Shown here: positions 1-12,893 of the stretch, in pieces | How the letters are laid out: every line of letters begins with the position of its first letter | Position numbering within the stretch: the first letter of the stretch is position 1 | NCBI RefSeq assembly: GCF_024713945.1 | Contig: NC_134686.1 | Location: 124,001 to 188,000 of the forward strand | DNA: 64,000 nucleotides | Direction: 5' to 3' | Origin: Dermatophagoides farinae | Lineage: Eukaryota; Arthropoda; Arachnida; Sarcoptiformes; Pyroglyphidae | Program-made: the position numbers and the translations under genes | The notes under the pieces: generated by a model | The model's database searches: none | The model's input: the letters and a program-made list of their open reading frames with translations, nothing else | What the model was told of the DNA's origin: nothing

Positions 1-3000
1 AATGAATCTCAGTCAGTGAACAAGAATCAATCAAATCATCAGAATGCAATTGTTGGAAAAAGAGAGAGAGAGAGAAATGGGTGGATTTTTCATTTTAATT
101 GTTATAATTTTTAGTGTTAAAAAACCCTCGAAAAAAATAAAACAAGGATCAATCTGACCATGTATATGTGTATAGTCAATTTATGATTGTTTTTTGTAAA
201 CACATGAAAAATAATAAATCGTTGGCCTCTGAAAATTGATGATGATAGTCACTCACGATGTGGATATAATGATAATGATGATGATGAGTATTAACCACAC
301 ACTGGACATACAACATGAGTGATAAATGATCGTGTGTTGACAAAGACATGATGAACACAGAAACAAATGTATTATTAGTATCTGATGATGAGAACATAAT
401 CCTTTGACTATTTAATGGTGATTAACAACAACAACAAAACAGAAATGAAAAAATGTTTGAAACTTTCCCAAATAAACATTTTTTTCACAACTAATTTTTA
501 TTGCTACATCGATGACCATTGTTGGTTTATTGTTAATACGTAAATCAATAGTCTGTCCAATAACTGGGACAGTAAATGTTGAAGACATGACAAATTATAC
601 AAGGGAGTCATATGATTTTGTTTTTGATTTACATTCAATACGTATTAATATAACAAAACAACATTAAATTTAAAAAAGAAATGTCAACAAAGTAACTATT
701 GAAATGGCTGATACTTGATTTACAAAAGATTTAAACTCGTCTTGAAATGAAGAAAGAATCTTTTACTCATGGTTTATTATATCTACTCGCACTGTTCTAT
801 TTTTTTTGTTTTATTTTCTAAATTAAATTAATTGTATTGTATTGTTGTATGTATGTATTGTATGTATGTTGTATTTCCTCATTTTCATTCACATCCACTG
901 AATCAAACTCAAAGTGGGTATAATCGTTGAAAAAGCTGATGACAATAAAATGGAATATAAATAGACACAACAGGAACAAAGATCAAAGAGAAGAGACATC
1001 TAAATTTATGATTTTCATTATCGCCTAATTGCATGCATGATGATAAATTGTTTTTGTGTGACAATGGGGAGTCATCATTAGCTGAATATGATATAGGAAA
1101 TAGGAAAAAGGAAAAAAACGAAAATTGCCAATGATTTAGTCTGGAAATGGAAAACTAATAATTACTAGTAGATAGATTATTATCGGTATCTGGTTGATCG
1201 ATGTTGTTATATAATGAATATATCAGACTGTAGTTAATTGATGGCACAATGAATTCCGTAAATCAATTTTTTTCTTTCATTTTTTCCATTAGTTCAGGTT
1301 AATTATTAATTTTCAATTTTCTTTGATAGTTCATTGTGTGTGCGTGTGCGTGTGCGTGTGTTTCAATTGATTGATTTTTTTTCTTTCCGTTCTTCCTTCT
1401 TATCCATCTTAATTTGTTTCAATCAGATGTAATTCGAATAATTATTATATATCGATGAACCATATTACTAACTTACCAGAAAAGATAAAATAAATCCATC
1501 TTGGTTTAATTGATAGCAAGTAATACTAGTAAGTGGACATTTGTATATCACCGAAAAATTGATTAATTTTCAATCATAAGACTAATTGTTTTTTTCCTCT
1601 CCAAATCGATTACTTGATGCAAATTTCCTGTTTTTAAAGATCAAAGTCTAAATAGATAGATTGAATTTTAATTTGTTCAAACATTTTTTGTTGTATTCAT
1701 TTAGTCAAGCTATGCTATGTTGGTCAGGTTCTATTTTTCAATGTTTTTGTTTTATGTTGATGAAGATTCATCGTATTTGTAAGCCGAGTAAGAGAATAAA
1801 TCCGTTCAGAAATGAAGAAACAAATTTTTTTTTAGAAGTTCCCACGTCAAGCAATGGAGAGGAAAATGAATGAAAAGTTTGCGATTTGTGTATATATGAA
1901 AACGTTCACAACACATTCGGAAAAAATGGGAAGAAAAATGATTGAATACTCGAAATTATTTGGTAATTCATACATTTTGTGTAAAAAAGGGTAGCCATTT
2001 GTCATTCGTTTTCGCATTAATCAACTGTAAAAACCAAACGGGAAAAAAATTTATGCAGAAACCTCAAGACAAACCAGATTATTGTCAATAGAATTTGGGA
2101 TAAAAAAATGATAACTTTTATCCAGTTGTTGGGAAAGAAAATAACAAATTCATTCAACAAATCTCTTTATTTCTTTTTTGGTGACAATAATTATCCATGG
2201 CAATCATTTTTGATTTTTTTCCTCTTTAAAAAAATATGATTTTTTTTTTGCATATGTCAAGAATTTCACACTGCATTTATTAAGAAAACTTTACAATTGC
2301 AAACATCGTATGTGGCATCCTTATCATTAGCAGTTAATGATCCAATACGATGTGATGGTAATGATGTTGGATTTAAAAAAGATGATTATTCAGAAAAAGA
2401 ATTTTGTCATTTTTTTCGCGGTTATCACATCATATCAAGGTAATGATGATCAATGATTCAGAGAACGAAAAAACTGTTGACCGGTATAGTAAATGTGTTG
2501 AATTTTTTTTTTTTAATACGGACATATTTTAGCGACAATTTTTATTTCAACATCACAACTGTCATCAGCATTCAAATCCGTTGATGATGATAAAGGTTCA
2601 TGATGACAGAAAACACTGCAACCGGTGAATTGGTTGGCCGTTTATGCTATACAACCACCAAAATCATCATTACAGAAAAATGGGGAATGTACCATTTCAT
2701 ATTTGTTTGTCTCTTGCCATTTTTTTCAAAAATCTTGAATAAAGAACCTCTTACAACGGTTATTACAATTGTTGTTTGGAAAGCAGTGTAAAGGTAGCTG
2801 CTACCCAGACTTATGATGGACGGTCTTCATCACCTTTATATTCAATGATGTGTGATGCTCTCATCTTGTCATTTTGTTTCTCTCTCTCTCTCTTTCTTTC
2901 TTTCCGTCTTTCTCTTTTTTTCAAAAAAAACGTTAGCTCTATGAACCCCTTGGTTGATGATATTAGGTTTATGATTATCGTAGTAGGTAGCTACCGTCGT

Positions 3001-6000
3001 TTCTGGTATTACAGTTTAAAATTGAGAGAGAGAGAGAGATAGATAATGGTAGTAGAAGAATGAAAAACTTTACGGGGAATTTATATTTATTCGAGAATCA
3101 TTTTCAAACACAGTTGCCATTTCGATATTTGTTTGTGGGCCGTTTGTGCATACAAATGAATGATAATTATCATCATCGAAATACTATCATGTTGATGTTC
3201 ATAGATGGTGATGATAATCATCGATTTTTTTCGACCAAATAACTAATCACCATTTACTATTAGTTTGCCGATTCTGTTTATTTTTTTCCATTATTTTGAT
3301 AATATTCAAATGTCCTCCAGCCATTGTGTGTGTGTTTTGTCCATTTTTTTCCTCTCTTATTGATGATGTAATGGTTGATTGATTTTTTCCATCATTGTTG
3401 GTGTTCGAAAGAAATTTTTGTCCAATGTGTCTTTTTTTTCATCTGTATCACCATCCTGAAGTCAATGAATCAATGAACTAGGAAAAAACTTAAATCTGAT
3501 CCATGTGTTGATGGTTTTTTCGGAAAAAAATCGACTGATAATGATGCAAATGAATGATACTACATTATAGAAAATTTAAACGCCAAACATCATAGTCTTG
3601 ACCACTGCCAAATTAATATCATCACCAAGTGTCATTCTCCTCTTCATCTAAACTGTGATCCATTGAACAATATTCCATGCAAATTATTCGATGATAATTG
3701 GATCGTCAATGTAAGTAGATTGAATACGTATCAAATTTCAAGAATGGGCAAGATTTCCAGGTTAAATTCCTGTGTTACTATATAATCCGCGAAATATCAT
3801 TGTCATTGTCATTGTTGCATCTGAATTCATTCATCCATTATACAATTATACATTTATAATCACGTAGAACCGTTTTTCCAGCTAATCAAGTGTCGACAAT
3901 TTTTCTTTTTAAAATCTTTTCTGTATAACGCCCATACATAAATCTTGAAAATCTATGACATTTATTTTTCGGATTCAATTGGTGAATCCAATCCTATTGT
4001 CAGGTCAGGTCAAACCATATAAATAAGTAGTGTATGGCCAATTGTATCATAATTATCATTTTTGTTGTCAATGTAAGTAAACAAACAAAAAATGAATTTA
4101 ATGCTAATGATGCTAATTGTATAACATTAAATTTATTATCAAGTTGATGTTAGATGTATTCTTGTGTCTCATTTAGTGCCATATGATGATGGATTTGTTT
4201 GAATGATATGGATCATCATCATAATAGAAAATGATTATATAGGATTCGTTACTTACCAATGTGTCAGTAGATGAGTGATAATTTCACATTATTTTCAAGG
4301 TCGATAAACTTTTGCAACTTGAACTTGAAACTTTCATTCATTGAAATGACAAATTAAAAATAATAAATTATGTCGTTGATTGTGATTGAAAATTAATTAC
4401 ACACTAGCATCGATTACATAATGCACTTAATTGTCTAAACACCTTATATTGTCTAACAAAATGTTTTTTCATGCAAATTTCTTTCATGTTCATTGCAAAT
4501 GTTTTGAGAATATATTGAATTTGAATCAAATATTTCATCATTGGTTGTTTTGCAATAACGGTATTGATTTTCTTTTCCATTTCGTTTCTTCCGCTTCAAA
4601 TGATACAAAATTTCACGGGTTTGAATGGAATAAAATTTCAGATCATGACACGAATATAGTACTGGTGAAAAAAATTTTGAATTAGAATTTGACCGAGTAA
4701 TAATGAATCTTTTTCAATAATACATTTTTGGAAAAGAAACTGAAATGATCGTCACGTATTAATCATTGATGATGATGAATGGAGCAGCATATCACCATAA
4801 ATTGGTTGAAATTATTTTTTATCTCTGTCCATGATTAATTAGGTGTTCTAGAAAACTTTAAAAAACGCAAAGTTTTTTTTGTCTTGTCTTCTTTGTCATA
4901 ATGGTGTTGTTAAATTTTTATTCATCTTGTTTTGTTTTGTTTTGTTCTGTTTAGCATTTTGTACGTTACAAATTTGCATCCATTTCATTCATTGAATCAT
5001 TAATTCATTTGAACTGATTTGTGACAAAAGAAATCAAATTCATGAATTGAAATTAAACACGTGCTCGTTCTATGTGTCATTTCAATTGTTCTTTCTTTTT
5101 GTTTTCGTTTCGAATACAAAAAAAAAATCATCCTCATCATTCAACCTTCATCAACGTCAAGTGAATGGAATAAAGAATGAGACATAAACTTAATATATAA
5201 AATATAATGATATAATGATATTGGAGAATGTAAATTTTTAAATTCAAAATGCGAGAGAAATGTTTTTGGAAGAAAAAATTGGATGAAGCGAAAGTGATAT
5301 AAAAATGGCGATGATTTTTCAATTTTTTCTTTCCACAAATTCTTCTGTTGTTTTTCATTGTGTCCATTTAACTTGTGTTGTGTATAATTTGATGTGAATT
5401 TTATCATTTTATTTCTTCCTGTAAATATTAATTGTTGTGTTGTATAAGAGATGAATTATTGGAAAGAAAACTTCAAATAAATAACGAAACCACACATTGC
5501 AATCATCATCATCACCAACATTCATCGATTCACAAATCAAATGACGAATGAATTTTCTTCTCTTTCTCTCTGTAACCCAGTTCCATTCTATATAAATACG
5601 TAAATATTAGGATTTTTGAAACTTCGTGGATGATTTACTTTTATGATGAAAACCCTCCTTTTTTCATTTGAACCGTTAGTGATTGAATAGAGTTTAAAAT
5701 AAAATAACAAACAGAACATAAATGAAATGAAATAAAACGGTCACCAGAACCCTTTTTTTGGTTAGTTGGTCGTTTGTCTAAGTGAACTCTTTTATTTGGA
5801 TTCTCTTCCTACCATCTTTCGATTGAAGTTTCTAATTCGTTTGTCACTGCATGGTTCAGTTGTTTTTTTCTTTGTTCACCAGAAATAAATACAATTTCTA
5901 TCATATGTGTGTTTACAGAAGCGATGAAAAGTTCATGAATTCTTATATTTTTTAGCCAGAAAATGTGTCTTTTTTTTTGTTGTAGTTGTTGTTGCAGTCA

Positions 6001-9000
6001 CCCTTTTTTTGATTTTGTTTCTTTCGTTTTTGCACCTGTTTCATTCATCAAAATCAAACGGATGAATGATTGATTGATTCATTGAAAAATGTGAATCATT
6101 TTTTTCCTCTCTTGGTTGATCGTCTAGATAGAATAATGATTGTGTTGTAATCAGAATTTTTTTACCATTAAGGAAATTTATCTCGGTCAAACAAATAAAA
6201 TTTCTGTTTTTTGGCCATGATAATGGTAGTCATCATTTTTTTTCATAAAAATATAATTTTCGTTGATCCAAATTCTATGAACCAAATGAAAATTGTCAGG
6301 TAAAATTACCATCTAAATCACTAACAATCTTGTCATGATTATTATGATTACAGCCAAGTGTGTGTGTGTGTCGGTGACATTCGACAATGTCAAGGTTGAA
6401 TTATTTGATAATCGGTCAAAAAAACTGCCTGCCTGTTGCATGTATATATTCATATTTGATGAATATCCTTAAGTGGAATTTTTTTTCCATGCTGCTTTTC
6501 AATAATATCCATATAATCACTCTTACATTATGAATGGATCCTGGTTGCAGTTATCATTCAACCGATCTAGATTTGAAAATTACATGCACATGTGAAAAAA
6601 AAACAAAAATTCCGATGTGCTAAAATAAAACAGATTCATTACTAAATGTTCAAGAAAAAAAGAAATCAATTTATGAATTTAATGAAAACATTTTACATTG
6701 CAATTCAAGGATTTTGAGAGCTAAAACAATTTCTCAATTTCGAATGGAATGTACTGTAATCGATTTTTTCTTTTTGACGAATAAATCGATCTGTGTTTGA
6801 TTTGTTTGTGTGTGTGTGTGTGTGTTCTGATCAATCATAATAACAAATAAATAAAACTATCCATCAATCTGATTGATTAACCATGATGGTGGTGGTGTAT
6901 ATTTTTTGGGTGCTATCATTTTTTCTTCATTTGATTGCAATGAAATTTTTTTTTAAGAATTTAGATTTGACCGCATTATTTTCTTGAATGTAAGAATCAA
7001 TTTTGTAAATTTCATGGAAATTGTTTTTTTTCTAATTTTCGTGAACCAATTTTTTTTTTCATACTGGCATTGGATTCTATCATCATAATCATTTGATTCA
7101 TTTGCCATGATGATGGTGTGTCGGACATTTTTCAAACTAATTTCATCACCTTAGTTTTTTTTCTAGTTTTCCAATTTTCGTACATTGTAATTATCAATCA
7201 TGATGAATACGAAGCTACTATGATCTTGCAAAAGAGAGAGAGAGACTAGAAAAAAAATAGGAGGAAAAATCAGTAAACATTCAAATGATTGAATTGGAAT
7301 AAATGAATGATTGAAAAAGAAAATGAACATTGAAATTGAATGCGAACATTTGATCGACAAACATTTTTTGGTTTGTTTGAACATTGGGCGGACAATTTTC
7401 TATTTCAATGTACAATGAGAACAATCATAATCATGATGATGATGATAATGATGACCATAATGATAAATACCGGTTTCGATCGATTCTTTGTTATCAGAAT
7501 CTATTATTTATCATCTTGATGATGATGAACTATGTCTATCAAAAAAACAACAACGTTTACTATAACAGTTTGCCATTTCATCTGTGATATGATATGTTTT
7601 TCATGGTCATCACTATTTTAAATTCATTTCGAAAAATGATTGCCCTTTTGCTTAGATGATGAATTCAAAGAATTAGATTCGATCATTACTTGACAATGAA
7701 TAATACGATACGCAGAAAAAGAATCATTATAGAATGAGTATAAATGATGATGATTATAACATTTTATCTCTAATTTTCAAATCAACTTGCATATTGAGAT
7801 GATTAACCATGGCGATCTTGTTGTTAGGCCAAAAAAATCAAATGAAATGTTGGCGATCATCATCACTGGTGGTTGTTGTAAACAAAGTGCTTTTCGAAAG
7901 CAAATCTTTAATTAATAAAAATTGATAGGGTTAGTGCTTGATTATAATGAATCCAAATAAGCAGCAAAACAAATGTTTCTCGGCCAAAAAGTGAGTTTCA
8001 ATTTATGAGCTAATTGTGATTTTCTAAACATCATCGTTATCATTTACAGTAATTTCATTGTAGACATCATTAGTGTTTGTGTGTGTGTGAATGAGTGTTT
8101 TTTCGTGTAGTTGAATTTGAAAGACAAGAAAAAACATGACCGTTCAATCATTTTTTTCTCTTTGGTAAATTTTTTTTGCGTGACAATGACAATAAAAGAG
8201 AGAGAGAGACGGAGAGAAAGAGACTTGGTTATTTCGAGTGGTTGACCGCGAGGTTATTGTTGTGACACGAACGAACAAGTGTTTGTATAACAAACATCCT
8301 ACCTAATCATCATGCCATATAAAAATATAAAAGATGAGCTAATGTTGAAATTTTGTTTTCATTTCATTCAAAATTCTTGTTTGGTCAATTTTTTACGCTT
8401 ACCGAACACGAACAAAAAATCACAAGCTCAAATTTTCTTTGAAAAGATGTTTTATTCATTCATTCATCGAAATAAGACAAACAGCTTGATCGGGTTGAAT
8501 TGAAAAAATTAAATCTCCAGTTTTTTCTGTGAGTCAGTTATTTGAAAATTTTTTTTTTGTTCGATTTAACTTGGGCAATTTTCCAGAAATTCGTGTGTAT
8601 TTTTTCTTCTTCTTCGTGGTTCTGAGTATTGAACACAAAAGGAACTGAACACCGATCAATGATATGATATATTTGTTGTTTTCAACATTGGTCTGACCGA
8701 GAAAAAAATGATGGAAAAAAGTTCAAGGTCACCAGAATGTCAATTTGATCAACCAGTCTTCAGTCCTGGATGATAATTTTTTCATTCACCATAAATCACA
8801 AATTCCGGTATGGAAACTAGATGACAAGATGATGATGATGATGATGATGGTCAGCTACCACAATCTAATCATCATGTTTAACAGTGAATATGGTTTCAAT
8901 GCAATTTTGTTGTCATCATGTCTGGATTTTAGAAATTTGTCTATTTTTTCATGGCCATTGGATTTATATGTTGTGTACAATTATTACTACTATTGCATGT

Positions 9001-9369
9001 GATGATATCTTTGGTTGTGGTTGAGGGGTAAGAAAGAATAGAAACAAACTGGCAGGTTTATCATCATCATCATTGTTTCATTTTTGATTTCATTTCTCAT
9101 TCTATTTTTCATTTTATACAAATGTTTCGTTTTTTTTCCTTGCATTCAAATAGCATCCGTAAATCGTGGACAATCATATTATATATCATTATCTTTCTCA
9201 AATATCCAGAGGATAATTTGATTTGTCATTCAATACTTTTTACTTAACGTTTTTGGAAAACAACAACAACAACAATCATCATCATCATCATTATTATTTG
9301 TTGATTACGTATCTATGTGCATATGATTCATTTTATCATCATACTAACTAAATAAAATATATATTCGTG
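1..9369. other. Mostly non-coding flank left of the PAN–ZP gene
   Basis: No gene of a known family is visible here. The stretch consists of AT-rich DNA with short microsatellites: GA runs near 61–76 and 3020–3042, CT near 2881–2895, GT near 1335–1360, 6358–6371 and 6805–6826, and an ATG run near 8829–8849. A few islands of more balanced composition lie at about 512–641, 2262–2439, 3596–3710 and 3761–3859. They are listed separately as a doubtful gene candidate. The other open frames of 60–90 codons mostly begin at non-ATG codons and are rich in low-complexity residues, so I read them as chance. Confidence 0.5.
512..3859 (+). other. Doubtful multi-exon gene candidate, cysteine-bearing
   Basis: Four segments read open on the plus strand and join in phase: 512–641 (ATG start, ends phase 1 at a weak GTATTA donor), 2262–2439 (preceded by poly(T) and CAAG, ends phase 2 at AAG|GTAATG), 3596–3710 (after CATAG, ends phase 0 at a perfect GTAAGT donor) and 3761–3859 (after TTTCCAG, ends at TAA). 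The last intron would be 50 bp, like other short introns here. The product would be about 173 residues, with eight cysteines mainly in the middle and a hydrophobic N-terminus. No family is recognised. Phase agreement alone arises by chance one time in three per junction, and the antisense strand is also open in places, so this is a candidate only. Confidence 0.2.
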
Positions 9370-12300
9370 ATGATGGCCATGATTGAAAAAGAAGAAAAAC
9401 ATACGACGACGACGACAACAACGATGTCTGCCATTATTATTTCTGGAAAATTGAATAAAAATCAGAAAATGAATCTTGATCATTATCAACAAATTCAACG
9501 AATGCGATCATCATCATCAGCATTACTATTATTCTTTGATGGACATCATCATCCATTGATCACATTACTATTCACAATCATTGTTCTGTTTTCGTTACCA
9601 TTATCGTCCATGGTTAAAGGTTTGTATTATAGTGTTATATTGGTGTTGATTTTCCGTTAACTTTTCTTTCTTTTTTGTGCATAAAGCTCAATGTCCGATT
9701 GGTACGACAATGTCATTTGAAAAAATTGCATCTGTAACGATTCGTGGTGTACCATTTGTGCCGTTATATAATGGACAACCGGACATTCCGGTTACAGCTG
9801 AATGTAATAATCGTTGTCGTGCTGGAGCAAAATGTCGTTCATTTTTGTTGAGCTATGATAAACATCAATGTTTTGGATTTGATTATGATTCACTTAATCG
9901 TGGCATTTCAGTCGTATCAACCAATGAAAAGACAAGTTATTTCGAAAAAATCTGTCTATCAACAGCTCCATGTGAAAAAGCCTGGACATTTGAACGTGTT
10001 ATGGGTAAAGAACTGAATGGTTTCGATAATAGAATCTTGTCTGGTGTTGCAAGTCGTTTGCGATGTCAAGAGCTATGTCTTAAAGAACGTTCATTTGTTT
10101 GCCGTTCTGGTGAATATGATTATGCATTGCAACAATGTCGTCTATCATCCGAAGATCGTCGATCACAGCCAAGTTCATTTCAAACGGCCATTAGTAGTTC
10201 AGTCGATTATTTTGAGAATCAATGTGCTGCCAATCAACAACAACAACAACAACAACTGCCTGGACAAACACAACAACAGACAGGAATGACAGTCAGTAGT
10301 TTGCCAATGTCTGTTGGTTGTGATTTTGAACGTTATGAAAATTTGGACATAAAACGTGCCGATCTAATTCGTACGGCTTTCTCGACCGAACAATGCCGTA
10401 ATTTATGTGAAGCAACTCGTGCTTTTGTTTGCCGTTCATTTACATATGCAGCAGCAACATCACAATGTTGGCTTAATTCAGATGATATTCTAGCCGTTTC
10501 AACTGGTCTGAATGGATTAGAATCTCATGCCGGTGCTACCTATCATCAGCGTGGACATTGTCTAGATCGTGAGAAACAATTTTCTTTTTCTTTTTTTTTA
10601 TCATCACAATTGTTATTCTGATTCGAGACTAATTTGTTCCAATTTTCTCTCTTTTGTATACATTCAGTTCAATTATTTTGTGGCCACGATTCGATGACTG
10701 TTGCATTGAATACATTGAATCCATTCAATGGGCGATTGTATGCAAAAGAAGATCCAATCAATTGTGAATCGATTGGAAGATCTGAAACAAGCACAATGTT
10801 AATGTTACCATTCAATTCCCGGTCCGGTTGTGGTGTTCGTGAAGAGGTGGGTATTGTCTGTGTGATTTGATGAAAAAAAAATCAAAAGACAAATTTAATT
10901 GATTGATTGATTGATTCATGTATAAATAGGATGGAAAATATACATCTATGGTTGTAATTCAACATCATCCATTAATCCAAAGAAAAGGCGATCGAATGGT
11001 TCATGTTGCTTGTCATTTTGAGGCCACCAATAGAACGATCAGTAACACCTATAGTGTGTTGGTTGAGTATGTTGTGTTAAGGAGAGATTATTCAGAGATT
11101 TGATTTGAAAAAAATGGATTTCATTGTTATATGTCTTGTTTTTCTTCATTTCTAAATTTAAAGGATGCCGCCTGTTGCCGAAACTTCTATTGTAAATGCA
11201 ACTGCACCATCACCAAATATTCGATTACGAATTACCGATAAGAATGGCAAAGATATTACTGGAGCTCGTTTGGGCGATGAACTTTTTCTCCGAATCGAAA
11301 TGGATGATGATGAAGTTTTTGGTATTTTTGCACGTGAATTAATGGCCAAAAGTGGATCAAATCAAAACGAATCCATTATGCTGATTGATTCGGATGGCTG
11401 TCCAACTGATCCAAATATTTTTCCAGTATTGGAAAGGATTCCCAATTCAAAAGGACTGATTGTAAGTTCTCATAAAAAGATTCATAGTAATAATAAAGAT
11501 TTATAATTTATAATTGTTTTATTATTCTTTAAAGGGCAAATTTGATGCATTCAAATTTGCAGATGATGTTGTGGTCAGATTTCAAGTCAATGTTCAATTC
11601 TGTCTACAAGAATGTCTACCCGTGAATTGTGACCATAGTCGTCATGTTGATTCGGAATTATTGAAAAATGTACAAAGCTGGGGACGGCGTCGTCGTCGTC
11701 GAAGTATTACTGCCGATGACAAAAAATATTTGTCCAACAAAACCGAACTACATAGAGAAATCATAGTTGAAAGCGTTAGCCGTATGAATGGCAATAAAAG
11801 TGGTAATCATGAACGGCTACAGGATGAGAAACATGAAAAACAATCACAAATGTATTGTGCTACAAAAACCACATTGATCATCAGCATAATAACACTGTTC
11901 ATGTTACAGGTTTGACCGAGATTTTTTTTTTGTTTTGTTTTGTTTTGGAATTCAATTTGACAAATCTCATTTTTGCTTTCTCTTGCCATCATTATTTTGT
12001 TTCCCGACACAAAAAAATAGATAACTATTGTAGGCTCGATATTAGCATGCTGTTTGATTTATCGTCGAATACCCTCATCGTCGAAATTATCGAGAATTAG
12101 TGAATCATCAAACAATGCCAATCATCATCATTATGGCCATCATAATCGTCGATTAGGTTTGGCCCAGATATTTAATGGGATTAATGTTGCCGATATGTTG
12201 CCGGGCGGTAATCGTAAACAACAATATAAAACTGAACCATTCGAAAATGATGATTGTAATAGTATGAGTAGCAGATCGTCATCATCATCATCATCGAATC

Positions 12301-12464
12301 GAACTACTAATAAATCTACAACATTGGCCAGTAAAAGTCATCGCCATCATCCAACTAATAATCATCATCAACAACAACAACCGAATCCATTACATTTAAA
12401 TCTATCAAATCAAATGAATAAGCAACAGAAATTGCTTTGGGCACAAATCAATCGAATTGACTAA
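9370..12464 (+). CDS. PAN/apple–ZP domain transmembrane protein (NompA/Neo/Nyo/Tyn type)
   Basis: Seven exons are inferred: 9370–9619, 9687–10568, 10668–10846, 10930–11066, 11164–11461, 11535–11909 and 12021–12464. All introns are GT–AG (67–111 bp) and all phases agree, giving 854 residues. A hydrophobic signal segment (about 60–80) ends near VKA. It is followed by three cysteine-paired PAN/apple domains (about 86–173, 179–263, 295–375), the second and third separated by a Gln-rich linker. A ZP domain follows from about 378 to 620. A run of six arginines (about 633–638) forms a furin-like cleavage site. The transmembrane helix (about 692–721) is split by the last intron, and the tail is rich in Ser, His and Asn. 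PAN plus ZP is the architecture of arthropod apical-matrix proteins such as NompA and the Neo/Nyo/Trynity group, which organise cuticle or sensory caps. The exact orthologue is not decided. Translation could also start at the ATG at 9424 or later ones. It is convergent with the next gene. Confidence 0.88.
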
Positions 12465-12554
12465 AATCGACTGAAACAATAGAATGAAGAAAACAATAGA
12501 AACTGATAGAAAATGCACATATTTCAATATTAGTCGGGTAAAAGGAACAAAACA

Positions 12555-12560
12555 AATAAA
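12555..12560 (+). terminator. Poly(A) signal of the PAN–ZP gene
   Basis: A canonical AATAAA lies 91 bp after the stop codon in a CAAAC-rich stretch. It is the first such hexamer downstream of the gene and gives a short 3' UTR. Confidence 0.5.
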
Positions 12561-12725
12561 CAAACAAACAAACAAAAAATTCAACTTTTGAATTTTACAA
12601 TTTTTTTGCGGTCTTTTCTCTTAATATTTATTCCCATTATTTTATAGCATCATTATTTCACATCACACGCACACAACCTACTAATTCACCTTACATATGT
12701 TGGTATTTTTGATTGAAAAATCTGT

Positions 12726-12742
12726 TTTATTTGAATTTTATT
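12726..12742 (-). terminator. Poly(A) signals of the EB-module gene
   Basis: Two AATAAA hexamers on the minus strand (TTTATT at 12726–12731 and 12737–12742) lie about 150 bp beyond the stop codon. Together with the signal at 12555 on the other strand they leave the two convergent transcripts separated or barely overlapping. Confidence 0.4.
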
Positions 12743-12893
12743 TTTTGTCGTCCAATAATTGTCAATTTTTTATTGTCAAATTCCAATATATCATCAATGG
12801 TATAAGAATTGTATATGTACAACAGAGCAACACTGTGTGTGTCCTGCTTTTTTGTCGATTTATCATTTTTTGTAACGAGAAATTATTTATATT

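Noticed and set aside
2500-2680. Possible exon with TIFISTSQLSSAF on the plus strand, or a cysteine-bearing frame on the minus strand
   Set aside because: The plus frame meets TGA quickly and its phase does not join the neighbouring candidate exons. The minus frame has a stop just after its only possible acceptor.
10017-10289. Second plus-strand frame inside PAN exon 2
   Set aside because: Out of frame with the PAN domains and ends in poly-Asn from the Gln-rich linker codons.
12031-12036. Alternative acceptor TTGTAG for the last PAN–ZP exon
   Set aside because: Used in phase 0 it gives a stop after three codons, whereas the acceptor at 12019–12020 completes a full transmembrane helix. It is retained only as a possible minor isoform.
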